Assembly: GCA_964628385.1 (NCBI GenBank) | Contig: CAZVOD010000099.1 | Location: 1-14,102, forward strand | Reading direction: 5' to 3' | Source: JANQPA01 sp964628385 | GTDB taxonomy: Bacteria > Bacteroidota > Bacteroidia > Chitinophagales > Saprospiraceae | DNA: 14,102 nucleotides | Shown: one piece after another, positions 7,420 through 14,102 of the stretch | Numbering within the stretch: position 1 is the first letter of the stretch | How the letters are laid out: every line of letters starts with the position of its first letter | Position numbers and translations under genes: made by a program | Notes under the pieces: model-generated | Told to the model about the DNA's origin: nothing | What the model saw: only the letters and a program-made list of their open reading frames with translations | Databases searched by the model: none

Positions 7420-8790
7420 ATGCCCATGCGCACTATAAGTGATAAGTTAATCCTCATTTTGATTATATTTCTGGCCGGATGTGGAAGCACTAAAAAATTG
7501 GAACGTCCTGTTGAAAAATATAAAGAGCTGAACTTGAAAGAAACATCATTTTTAAATATCCCGATTGAAATAGATATTGCTGCCTTGGAAAGCTCCATAG
7601 AAAAAGATATGGGCGGTGTGCTCTACGAAGATAAAGAAATGACCGACGATGGCGTTATGCTCACACTGCGTAAGCAGGGTCCCCTAGATATCCAGGCGGA
7701 TACCAACAATTTATTCTATCAGCTACCACTGGAAGTATACATTAAGTACGATGCGGGTCTTACAAATGTAGAGGGTAGAGGAAAAATAAAGCTGGATTTC
7801 CTTACTCAATTTGATATCGACCCTACCTGGAACTTAGTTACTTCCACTAATATAGAACGTTTTGAATGGATAGAAAAACCCCGGATCAGAGTAATGGGGG
7901 TTAACCTTTCAGTTGGCTTTCTTGGTGATTTGATTCTTAATAATACAAAAGGGGTGATCACAAAAACTATAGATGACCTTGTAGTGGATAATCTGCCCCT
8001 AAGAAATATGGTACAACAAGCCTGGGTGCAATTACAGGAACCCTATTTGGTGTCAGAAGAATACAATACTTGGCTGATGGTCCATCCCAAAACTATAGGT
8101 ATGACGCCGTTGCAGACTAATAACCGCAAAATTGAAAGTAAAATATTTATAGAGTCTCGTCCGCAAATTCGGGTAGGCGACCGGCCAGGGCCATCAGGAG
8201 GGTCTTACCTATTACCTCCTTTTGAATTTGCAAATAGCCAATCTGATGGGTTTGCGTTGTATGTGACAGCTGAGTTAACCTACGAAGAAGCTGAGCGGCT
8301 GGCTCGCGAACAAGTCGTAGGTGAGGTTTATGAATATGGTAAAAAATCCTTTAAAGTAGAAAATATTGATTTCTTTGGACAAGATGATGACTTGGTAATA
8401 GATGTGCTGTTATCTGGCAGCTACAATGGGAACATATATCTTACAGGACGGCCGGAGTACAATGAAAGAAGAAATACCATCGATATCAAAGACCTGAAAT
8501 ATACCCTTAAGACCAAGAACCTGCTTTACAAAACAGCTGGTTTTATTCTTAAGAGTACTTTTAAAAACAAAATAGAAGAGACGCTCAATTTCTATCTTAC
8601 TTATAATCTCGAAGGAGCAAAGCAACAAATCAAAGAGCAGCTTTCAGATTATAAAATCACTAATGGCGTAAGCCTGAAAGGCGATTTAAATGATCTGGCG
8701 ATTCAAGATGTTTCGCTTACTCCCGTGGGAATGCAAGTAGATGTATTGCTGGATGGGAAATTATCTTTGGAGGTAAAAGGCCTTAATTGA
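7420..8790 (+). CDS. DUF4403 family lipoprotein
   Basis: The 456-residue protein has a clear lipoprotein signal: a basic start, the hydrophobic core LILILIIFL, then LAGC with Cys21 lipidated. The remainder alternates beta-type strands and fits DUF4403: an early SFLNIPIEIDIAALE segment, WNLVTSTNIERFEW, a middle DDLVVDNLPLRNMVQQAW, and a C-terminal half with FFGQDDDLVIDVLLSG and ending VGMQVDVLLDGKLSLEV. The family is widespread in Bacteroidota and Proteobacteria and has no established function; being lipid-anchored in the envelope is all the sequence supports. The start is ATG 7420; ATG 7426 is two codons on and equally compatible. It begins about 120 bases after the IS remnant, and no promoter motif is obvious there. 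It converges with the lipocalin-like gene. Confidence 0.85.
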   Translation: MPMRTISDKLILILIIFLAGCGSTKKLERPVEKYKELNLKETSFLNIPIEIDIAALESSIEKDMGGVLYEDKEMTDDGVMLTLRKQGPLDIQADTNNLFYQLPLEVYIKYDAGLTNVEGRGKIKLDFLTQFDIDPTWNLVTSTNIERFEWIEKPRIRVMGVNLSVGFLGDLILNNTKGVITKTIDDLVVDNLPLRNMVQQAWVQLQEPYLVSEEYNTWLMVHPKTIGMTPLQTNNRKIESKIFIESRPQIRVGDRPGPSGGSYLLPPFEFANSQSDGFALYVTAELTYEEAERLAREQVVGEVYEYGKKSFKVENIDFFGQDDDLVIDVLLSGSYNGNIYLTGRPEYNERRNTIDIKDLKYTLKTKNLLYKTAGFILKSTFKNKIEETLNFYLTYNLEGAKQQIKEQLSDYKITNGVSLKGDLNDLAIQDVSLTPVGMQVDVLLDGKLSLEVKGLN

Positions 8791-8796
8791 TCAGTG

Positions 8797-8835
8797 CAGG
8801 TTGAGGGCGTTGAGTAACAGCATGCCTTCAACCTG
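8797..8835. terminator. Strong hairpin between convergent genes
   Basis: CAGGTTGAGGGC (8797-8808) pairs with GCCTTCAACCTG (8824-8835) over 12 base pairs (one G.T pair on the plus strand), with a loop of about 15 bases. It begins 6 bases after the DUF4403 stop, and 31 bases separate it from the end of the opposing lipoprotein gene. The position suggests a shared terminator, but neither strand has a proper T-run after it, so rho-independent termination is uncertain. Confidence 0.45.
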
Positions 8836-8866
8836 GAAAAACATCAGAGCCAGATTTCAATCCCAC

Positions 8867-9271
8867 CTATTCGCCAGTAGTCGGAGCTGCTTGCCGGGCT
8901 AGTTTAAGCTGCCTTTCCTTGCCGTTTTGATCCATTCTGATCAGCAAGGTATCCTCTTCCATTCTGATAATTTCTACGATCTTTTCTGTGGAAGCTTGGT
9001 TAAGGGTGTCTGTTGTATAAAGCATATCAGATTTCAAATAATAACTTCCTGCTTCTCTGTAATTGAGGGTACTGGTAAATTCATAAGACTGATCATCAGT
9101 AAAGTGAAAAGAGATTTCCTCAAGGTCGACCTCCAGTGGTTTGTCTTCTTCTGTAAGCTTTACGGCTTCCCAGGATCCGATTATTTTAGATGGTTCTTCT
9201 TCATTGCAGGCCGTGCAAAAAAAATAGATCAATCCGGCTACCATGCCATATTTTAGAAAAATTATTTTCAT
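8867..9271 (-). CDS. Small lipocalin-like lipoprotein
   Basis: The 134-residue product has a lipobox ending FCTAC (lipidated Cys at about residue 22) after a hydrophobic segment. The mature protein starts KIIGSWEAVKL and continues with short alternating strands (ISFHFTDDQSYEF, GSYYLKSDMLYT, VEIIRMEEDTLLIRM), the pattern of small lipocalin-like Bacteroidota lipoproteins in which a GxW motif opens the barrel. The ligand is unknown. The ATG at 9271 is preferred over an adjacent TTG at 9274. The gene is alone on its strand, converging with DUF4403 and lying downstream of the nhaD terminator, so it probably has its own promoter between about 9272 and 9360; I could not pick one out. The family call is by overall pattern, not a diagnostic motif. 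Confidence 0.65.
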   Translation of the reverse strand: MKIIFLKYGMVAGLIYFFCTACNEEEPSKIIGSWEAVKLTEEDKPLEVDLEEISFHFTDDQSYEFTSTLNYREAGSYYLKSDMLYTTDTLNQASTEKIVEIIRMEEDTLLIRMDQNGKERQLKLARQAAPTTGE

Positions 9272-9360
9272 CAATTAAACTTTTAAAACATCAGTTGGAA
9301 CAGTTATTTCATTGAATAATCACAATATGCCACTTCTTGTTGAAAAAAAGCATCGTATTT

Positions 9361-9399
9361 TAAAAAACAAAAGTCGTGAGCACCATAATACCCACGACT
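9361..9399 (-). terminator. Rho-independent terminator after nhaD
   Basis: AGTCGTG (9372-9378) pairs with CACGACT (9393-9399), a 7-bp stem that can extend by wobble pairs. On the minus strand it is followed by TTTGTTTTTTA. It starts 25 bases beyond the nhaD stop. The plus side is also followed by TATTTTTT, so it may act in both directions. Confidence 0.7.
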
Positions 9400-9424
9400 C
9401 TATTTTTTAGGTGGCTAATAACTT

Positions 9425-10774
9425 TTAGCCAAATATCGGATTCATCAAAATAAATGCTACTGCTCCGGCTAAAAATCCAGAAAGAGCGAGTAGAGAAATA
9501 TTTTTTAAGTACCAGATAAAGTCTATTCTTTCCATACCCATAGCTGCTACACCGGCCGCTGAACCAATAATGAGCATGCTACCACCTGTACCAGCAGAGA
9601 AAGCAATAAAATGCCATAGTTTATCATCCATCGGAAAGACATTCATCGGATACATACCCATAGAGGCCGCTACCAAAGGTACATTATCAATGATGGCCGA
9701 GAGGAAGCCAAGAATAATGACGACCATATCCTGATTGGGGATCGCCGCCTGGAGTTGCTCGGCCAGATTCATCAAAAAGCCTACTTCACCGTGTGCTCCC
9801 ATTACTGCTACTGATTCTAGGGCTGCAACAGCCATAAGAATACCCAGAAAGAAAATAATACTGGATAATTCTATCCTGGAAAGTGCAGTATGCGCTGAAT
9901 ATAAATGCTTACGCTCTTCGGTAAAGTCCTCTTCAGGGTGAATGTATTCAGAGACCAGCCATACCACGCCCAAAGAGAGCATCATACCCATGTATGGAGG
10001 AAGGTGGGTGACTGATTTGAAAATAGGAACAAATATTAAACCGCCTATACCTACCAAAAGCATCGTCCGGCTGCTCAACAGCTTTTCTTGCTGCATCTTT
10101 TCATCCTGACTCTCGTCATCCGAATCCTTGGGCGTGATATTACCCTGGAATGGTTTGAGGAAAGAGGCAATGACTACAGGCACAACAATACACATGATTG
10201 AAGGCAATACCAGCCTGGTTACCAGCCCTAGCGTACTCACTTTTTCACCAATCCAGAGCATGGTGGTAGTAACATCTCCTATAGGAGACCAGGCACCGCC
10301 AGCATTGGCACCGATAACCGCCATTGAAACAAACCATATCCTTTCTTCTTTAATCGGCACTAGCCGTCTGAGTAGGGATACCAATACAATGGTAGAAGCG
10401 AGATTATCTAAAGTAGCTGAAAGGAAGAAAGCCAGGATACATATGAGCCATAACATAGACTTCTTGTTGCGCGTTTGTATCCGGTTGGTAATGACCGCAA
10501 AACCTTTGTGTAAATCAACGATTTCTACAATGGTCATGGCACCGATCAGGAAAAATAGAATCTCTGCTGTCTTTCCCAGGTGATGCAATAATACTTCACT
10601 AGCGGCAGCTACTTCGTGATGATGATCTACTACGTGCAAGTGGCCTAGTGAAATTAGTGCCCAACAAATAGAACCCATTAAAAGAGCGGGAACGGATTTA
10701 TCTAATCGAAGGGGATGTTCAAAAACGATTGTCAGATAACCAAGAATAAAACAAAGAACGATACCAGTCAGCAT
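9425..10774 (-). CDS. nhaD: Na+/H+ antiporter, NhaD type
   Basis: This integral inner-membrane protein of 449 residues has about twelve hydrophobic segments and belongs to the NhaD branch of the ion transporter superfamily. It exchanges cytoplasmic Na+ (or Li+) for external protons, giving salt and alkali tolerance. Diagnostic stretches are SATLDNLAST (Asp123-Asn124), GANAGGAWSPIGDVTTT (155-171), AIIDNVPLVAAS (Asp363-Asn364) and GTGGSMLIIGSAAG (396-409); the paired DN motifs sit in re-entrant or broken helices and are thought to bind the ion. A charged loop (about 206-236, KDSDDESQDEK) divides the two halves. A histidine-rich loop (GHLHVVDHHHE, 44-54) lies near the N-terminus and could be pH-responsive (inference). 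The start is ATG 10774. It is monocistronic, with a terminator after it and a long, hairpin-rich upstream region. Confidence 0.93.
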   Translation of the reverse strand: MLTGIVLCFILGYLTIVFEHPLRLDKSVPALLMGSICWALISLGHLHVVDHHHEVAAASEVLLHHLGKTAEILFFLIGAMTIVEIVDLHKGFAVITNRIQTRNKKSMLWLICILAFFLSATLDNLASTIVLVSLLRRLVPIKEERIWFVSMAVIGANAGGAWSPIGDVTTTMLWIGEKVSTLGLVTRLVLPSIMCIVVPVVIASFLKPFQGNITPKDSDDESQDEKMQQEKLLSSRTMLLVGIGGLIFVPIFKSVTHLPPYMGMMLSLGVVWLVSEYIHPEEDFTEERKHLYSAHTALSRIELSSIIFFLGILMAVAALESVAVMGAHGEVGFLMNLAEQLQAAIPNQDMVVIILGFLSAIIDNVPLVAASMGMYPMNVFPMDDKLWHFIAFSAGTGGSMLIIGSAAGVAAMGMERIDFIWYLKNISLLALSGFLAGAVAFILMNPIFG

Positions 10775-11297
10775 GATGAAAATTTGTTGATAAAATTGTT
10801 TCTTTCCTTACAATTGAAATGAATTTAAACAACCGAAGTTATTTTTTTATAATGCTTATTCAGAACCGGATTAATATCAATTCGGTCATGTGTTGTACGT
10901 TTTGAAGGTTTTCAGGGTGGTAAAAGCCGCACTTTTGTCTCATTTACCATGGTAGAATCCTATAAAAAGCGGTTCCAGCATTCGGAATAGGCCGAATATA
11001 CTAAGAGCCTTAAAATATGCCAAACAAAATGTAGCTAAGAAATTTGGACAAAAGATAGCGTGACATTTTTGAAAAAATAAAAATAAGGAGGAATTGTTGA
11101 TTTTTTATTCTCTAAAAACCAAAAAAATGGAATTTTAACGCTAGCATTAAGATACACGTTAATTTAATAGCTGAGTTACCGAACTATCAGAGAAAATAAA
11201 TTGTAGCCATTTTTGGAACATTCAAGCTCAGCGGATCATCTAAAATTTTGTAATTTTGCGTTCTGGCAATTAAAAACAGTAATATAAAGTAAGACTC
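10775..11297. other. Long divergent intergenic region rich in inverted repeats
   Basis: No credible protein gene lies in these 523 bases between nhaD (minus) and dusB (plus). Visible structure: ACCGGATT / AATTCGGT (10865-10872 and 10879-10886, complete with a G.U pair on the plus strand); CCGC...TTTT pairing with AAAA...GCGG (about 10927-10972) around the perfect palindrome TACCATGGTA; and ATTCGG / CCGAAT (10980-10985 and 10992-10997). The part right of about 11020 is A/T-rich and contains the probable dusB promoter. An unannotated small RNA or a structured leader for nhaD are both possible; neither is demonstrated. Confidence 0.45.
11251..11258 (+). promoter_or_regulatory. Candidate Bacteroidota -7 promoter box for dusB
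   Basis: TAATTTTG matches the Bacteroidota -7 consensus TAnnTTTG exactly and lies 39 bases before the dusB ATG. I found no good TTG/TTTG -33 element at the usual distance, so this rests on the -7 box alone in A/T-rich DNA. Confidence 0.35.
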
Positions 11298-12305
11298 ATG
11301 GTGAAAATAGGCAATGTAGAACTTGGAGAATTTCCGCTCTTACTGGCACCCATGGAAGATGTTAGTGACCCTCCATTCCGGGCTTTGTGTAAAGCTCAGG
11401 GTTGTGATATGATGTACACTGAATTTATCTCTGTAGAAGGGCTGATTAGGGATGCCAGCAAAAGTGTTCAGAAATTGGATATATACGAGGAGGAACGTCC
11501 TGTAGGTATACAGATATTTGGTGCAGAGATGCCTTCTATGATGAGAGCTGCCGAAATTGTCGAAGAGGCTCGTCCTGAAGTGTTGGATATCAATTATGGC
11601 TGCCCGGTAAAAAAAGTAGTTTGTAAAATGGCCGGTGCCGGTATCCTTCAGGATATCGACAGGATGGTTGAGCTCACCAAAGCTGTTGTCGATGCTACTT
11701 CCTTGCCCGTTACTGTTAAAACACGCCTTGGCTGGGATGAAAGTACTAAATATATAGAAGATGTGGCCGAACGCCTTCAGGACGTCGGTATCAAAGCACT
11801 GAGCATTCATGGACGTACCAGAAAGCAAATGTATAAAGGGGAAGCCGACTGGACGCTAATCGGAAGAATTAAAGAAAACCCAAGAGTTCATATTCCTATT
11901 TTTGGTAACGGCGATATCGATAGCCCGCAAAAAGCCAAATTATACAGAGAACGATATGGCGTTGATGGGATCATGATAGGGCGTGCTAGTATTGGTTACC
12001 CATGGATATTTAGAGAAATTAAACACTATTTTAAAACCGGTGAAATATTGCCAGCACCAGACATTTACGAACGGGTTATGGCCGCTAAACAGCACCTGCA
12101 GCACGCCATAGAATGGAAAGGTGTCAAACTAGGCGTTTTGGAAACCAGAAGGCATTATACCAACTATTTCAGAGGGTATCCAGGAATTCGGGAATACAGA
12201 AAAATGCTGGTTACAGAGGACGATCCGGCCGCTTTGTTCCAAATTCTGGATCAGGTAGAAGAAAAATATGCAGAGTGGGAATATGCACAATCCGTAGCGG
12301 TTTGA
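11298..12305 (+). CDS. dusB: tRNA dihydrouridine synthase
   Basis: This FMN enzyme reduces specific uridines in the tRNA D-loop to dihydrouridine with NADPH in the cytoplasm. The 335 residues match the usual family length. Motifs in order: LAPMEDVSDPPFR (16-28, FMN-binding barrel start), TEFIS (41-45), DINYGCP (97-103) with Cys102 as the expected catalytic cysteine, KTRLGWD (141-147), HGRTR (171-175), FGNGDI (202-207) and GRASIGYPWIF (228-238, phosphate binding), followed by the helical C-terminal tRNA-binding domain. The substrate subclass (DusB rather than DusA or DusC) is inferred from the overall pattern. The ATG at 11298 gives the expected N-terminus; no Shine-Dalgarno sequence is seen. 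The CCA-adding enzyme gene starts 45 bases downstream, so the two are probably cotranscribed as a tRNA-maturation unit. Confidence 0.93.
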   Translation: MVKIGNVELGEFPLLLAPMEDVSDPPFRALCKAQGCDMMYTEFISVEGLIRDASKSVQKLDIYEEERPVGIQIFGAEMPSMMRAAEIVEEARPEVLDINYGCPVKKVVCKMAGAGILQDIDRMVELTKAVVDATSLPVTVKTRLGWDESTKYIEDVAERLQDVGIKALSIHGRTRKQMYKGEADWTLIGRIKENPRVHIPIFGNGDIDSPQKAKLYRERYGVDGIMIGRASIGYPWIFREIKHYFKTGEILPAPDIYERVMAAKQHLQHAIEWKGVKLGVLETRRHYTNYFRGYPGIREYRKMLVTEDDPAALFQILDQVEEKYAEWEYAQSVAV

Positions 12306-12350
12306 GTATAGCCTTTCCTTTAATTGATAAATGGTAAAAGTTAGTAAAGA

Positions 12351-13766
12351 GTGGTTTTCAATATTCAGGATCATGAACGGCAGGTATTCCGGCTGATAGG
12401 AGAAGTAGCTGCACAATTAGAGTTTCCGGCCTATGTCGTTGGTGGATATGTACGAGACCGACTGCTGGCCAGACCTTCCAAAGATATCGACATTGTTTGT
12501 GTGGGTAGTGGTATCAAATTGGCACAAAATGTTGCCAGCCGCTTGCATCCCCGCCCCCGCATAGCAGTATATAAACGTTTTGGTACTGCTATGCTCAAGT
12601 ATCAGAATATGGAAATAGAGTTCGTCGGAGCTCGCAAAGAATCGTATCGCCATGATTCAAGAAAGCCGACCGTCGAAGAAGGTACTCTTGAAGATGATCA
12701 AAACAGAAGAGACTTTACTATCAATGCTCTAGCTGTAAGCCTTAACACCAACGACTATGGTAATATCATAGATCCATTTAATGGGCTTCATCACCTGGAA
12801 GAAAAAATTATCAAAACACCACTAGAGCCCGGTAGAACCTTTTCGGATGATCCATTGAGAATAATGCGCGCGGTGCGCTTCGCCACTCAATTGGACTTTG
12901 CCATTGCACCAGCTACCTATAAAGCTATCAGCAAATTCAAAAGCCGTATCGGCATCGTTTCTAAAGAACGGGTCATTACGGAACTCAATAAAATTATTGC
13001 GGCTCCCAAGCCCTCCCGGGGTTTCAAGCTGCTGTTTGATACGGAATTGTTGCACTTGATCTTTCCTGAGCTGGCAGCCATGCAGGGAGTGGAGGTAGTC
13101 AATGGAAGGGCACATAAAGATAATTTTTATCACACTTTACAGGTATTGGATAATCTGGCCAAAAATAGCGATAACCTCTGGTTGCGCTGGGCAGCTATCC
13201 TCCATGATATCGGCAAACCCAAAACTAAAAAGTGGGAAGAAGAAATAGGTTGGACTTTCCATGGTCATGAAGCAGTAGGCACCAATATGGTGCCCAGAAT
13301 ATTTCGTCGTATGCGCTTACCAATGGACCATAAAATGAAGTTTGTGCAAAAAATGGTGGCCCTTCACCAGCGCCCCATTTCATTGACAAAAGAGAATATT
13401 ACAGACTCCGCCCTGAGACGACTACTCTTCGAAGCCGGAGATGATATTGATCAGCTCATGCTGCTTTGTGAAGCTGATATCACTTCCAAAAATCCCAATA
13501 AAGTAAAACGCTATCTGGAAAATTACGAGATGGTCCGGGAGCGACTCAAAGAAGTAGAAGAAAAAGATAAACTCCGCAACTGGCAACCTCCAGTATCCGG
13601 AGAGTTAATTATGAGTACTTTTGGCATTCAACCTTCAAAAGAAGTAGGAGTCATAAAAAATGCTATTCGTGAAGCTATTCTTGACGGAGAAATTCCAAAT
13701 GAATACGAAGCAGCGTTTAATTTTATGATACAAAAGGGAAAAGAAATAGGCCTGAGCCTAGATTGA
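12351..13766 (+). CDS. cca: CCA tRNA nucleotidyltransferase with HD domain
   Basis: This enzyme adds or repairs the 3' CCA of tRNAs from CTP and ATP without a template, in the cytoplasm. The class II nucleotidyltransferase head shows VVGGYVRD (29-36), the metal-binding DID (Asp45, Asp47), the RRDFTINA motif (119-126) and DPLRIMRAVRFA (167-178). An HD-type hydrolase domain follows, with NFYHTL (His261), LHDIGKP (His285-Asp286) and FHGHE (His304, His306). The 471 residues fit the CCA/poly(A) polymerase-type proteins of Bacteroidota, which are annotated as either; the genomic tRNA evidence favours CCA addition. The start is GTG 12351: an in-frame TAA lies two codons upstream, and no in-frame ATG occurs before the first motif. 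It follows dusB by 45 bases and precedes a 57-residue ORF by 35. Confidence 0.9.
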   Translation: MVFNIQDHERQVFRLIGEVAAQLEFPAYVVGGYVRDRLLARPSKDIDIVCVGSGIKLAQNVASRLHPRPRIAVYKRFGTAMLKYQNMEIEFVGARKESYRHDSRKPTVEEGTLEDDQNRRDFTINALAVSLNTNDYGNIIDPFNGLHHLEEKIIKTPLEPGRTFSDDPLRIMRAVRFATQLDFAIAPATYKAISKFKSRIGIVSKERVITELNKIIAAPKPSRGFKLLFDTELLHLIFPELAAMQGVEVVNGRAHKDNFYHTLQVLDNLAKNSDNLWLRWAAILHDIGKPKTKKWEEEIGWTFHGHEAVGTNMVPRIFRRMRLPMDHKMKFVQKMVALHQRPISLTKENITDSALRRLLFEAGDDIDQLMLLCEADITSKNPNKVKRYLENYEMVRERLKEVEEKDKLRNWQPPVSGELIMSTFGIQPSKEVGVIKNAIREAILDGEIPNEYEAAFNFMIQKGKEIGLSLD

Positions 13767-13801
13767 TTTCTAATTTCTTTTAATTTAAAAAATGTAGATC
13801 G

Positions 13802-13975
13802 ATGCAAGTACAGCCTAAAAAAGTGAAGATCGTTTCCGTGAAGCCACACAAAGTGATTGTAGAATTTATTGAAACCAATATTCGTGTAATGTTTCCCAGA
13901 AAAGCATTTGAACAGCGTCTTGAGATAGGGCTTTTCGAATTGGTAGGGCCTATTCAAATGCCCAGCGTACTGTAG
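13802..13975 (+). CDS. Small hypothetical protein, 57 residues
   Basis: An ATG-TAG frame of 58 codons encodes a basic, then hydrophobic small protein: it begins MQVQPKKVKIVSVKPHKVIV, continues with IRVMFPRKAFEQRLE and ends GPIQMPSVL. It looks like a compact beta-hairpin followed by a helix; there is no signal peptide, membrane span or metal-binding motif. The codon pattern (many GTA, GTG, ATT, GAA, few rare codons) resembles its neighbours. It begins 35 bases after the cca stop on the same strand and ends 23 bases before a hairpin, so it is probably the last gene of the dusB-cca unit. I do not recognise the family. A cytoplasmic role is likely, possibly connected with RNA given the context, but that is speculation. 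Confidence 0.6.
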   Translation: MQVQPKKVKIVSVKPHKVIVEFIETNIRVMFPRKAFEQRLEIGLFELVGPIQMPSVL

Positions 13976-13998
13976 AAAGTAAGAATGAATTGAATAAA

Positions 13999-14035
13999 GA
14001 AGGTGCTTCCAAACATTATATCAAGAAGCACCTTT
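13999..14035. terminator. Hairpin between the small ORF and the tRNA gene
   Basis: AAGGTGCTTC (14000-14009) pairs perfectly with GAAGCACCTT (14025-14034) around a 15-base loop, with one further G.T pair outside. It lies between converging transcripts (small ORF on plus, tRNA-Gly on minus), as a two-way terminator would. T-runs are short on both sides (TTTC on plus, CTTTATT on minus), so efficiency is uncertain. Confidence 0.5.
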
Positions 14036-14045
14036 CAATTGCCAG

Positions 14046-14102
14046 AGCGGATGACGAGATTCGAACCCGCGACCTCAACCTTGGCAAAGTTGCGCTCTAC
14101 CA
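14046..14102 (-). tRNA. tRNA-Gly (GCC), 5' part cut by the window end
   Basis: On the minus strand the visible part starts in the D-arm (TGGTAGAGC). It continues with the anticodon stem CAACT / GGTTG around TTGCCAA (anticodon GCC, glycine), the T-arm with GGTTCGAATC, and the acceptor strand CATCCGC with discriminator T at 14046. The first 15-20 bases, including the 5' acceptor strand, lie beyond the window. The genomic sequence after the discriminator is CTGG, so CCA is not encoded and must be added by the CCA enzyme whose gene lies just upstream on the other strand. Confidence 0.93.

Noticed and set aside
11085..11135. Perfect AAGGAGGA followed by a TTG-started frame of about 14 codons
   Set aside because: Bacteroidota rarely rely on Shine-Dalgarno sequences, the spacing to TTG is very short, and the peptide is tiny and low in complexity.
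11340..11828. Minus-strand frame of 162 codons inside dusB
   Set aside because: It is antisense to the well-supported dusB motifs, with no recognisable family.
1..14102. CRISPR array, prophage, toxin-antitoxin or defence island
   Set aside because: No regularly spaced direct repeats, no phage structural or integrase genes, and no recognisable toxin, nuclease or antitoxin pairs were seen on either strand.

Overview
The window looks like chromosomal DNA from a member of the Bacteroidota, most likely a Cytophagales-type environmental bacterium. The basis is a set of family signatures: a large Asp-box/VPS10-like exported protein, a secreted PDZ protein ending in a type IX secretion (T9SS)-like beta domain, DUF4403 and DUF4221 proteins, several lipoproteins, and A-rich rather than Shine-Dalgarno leaders. 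No species can be named from sequence alone.

Layout, left to right. Positions 1-523 have no convincing gene but hold a terminator-like hairpin and a nested hairpin. Positions 524-5624 carry two minus-strand genes for exported proteins: a four-PDZ protein (3858-5624) is transcribed first, then a strong terminator (3768-3801), then an Asp-box beta-propeller protein of about 1060 residues (524-3706). Positions 5693-7298 are a decaying accessory island on the minus strand: an N-terminally truncated DUF4221 protein, an apparently intact lipoprotein with a thioredoxin-like CGGC motif, and a C-terminal fragment of a propeller-type protein. The upstream end of this island abuts a frameshifted plus-strand remnant of an ISKra4-like transposase. 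Next come a DUF4403 lipoprotein (plus, 7420-8790) and a small lipocalin-like lipoprotein (minus, 8867-9271), which converge on a 12-bp hairpin. A NhaD-type Na+/H+ antiporter (minus, 9425-10774) with its own terminator follows.

The last third is a tRNA-metabolism block. A 523-base divergent intergenic region rich in inverted repeats leads to dusB (tRNA dihydrouridine synthase), the CCA-adding nucleotidyltransferase with an HD domain, a 57-residue unrecognised small protein, a hairpin, and the 3' part of a tRNA-Gly(GCC) gene on the minus strand. That tRNA gene does not encode its CCA end, which fits with a CCA-adding enzyme encoded nearby.

I saw no CRISPR array, phage module, toxin-antitoxin pair or clear defence system. 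The most unusual items are the PDZ-only protein built by duplication of a PDZ pair, the IS-damaged DUF4221/thioredoxin/propeller island, the structured region upstream of nhaD and dusB, and the small ORF after the CCA enzyme.
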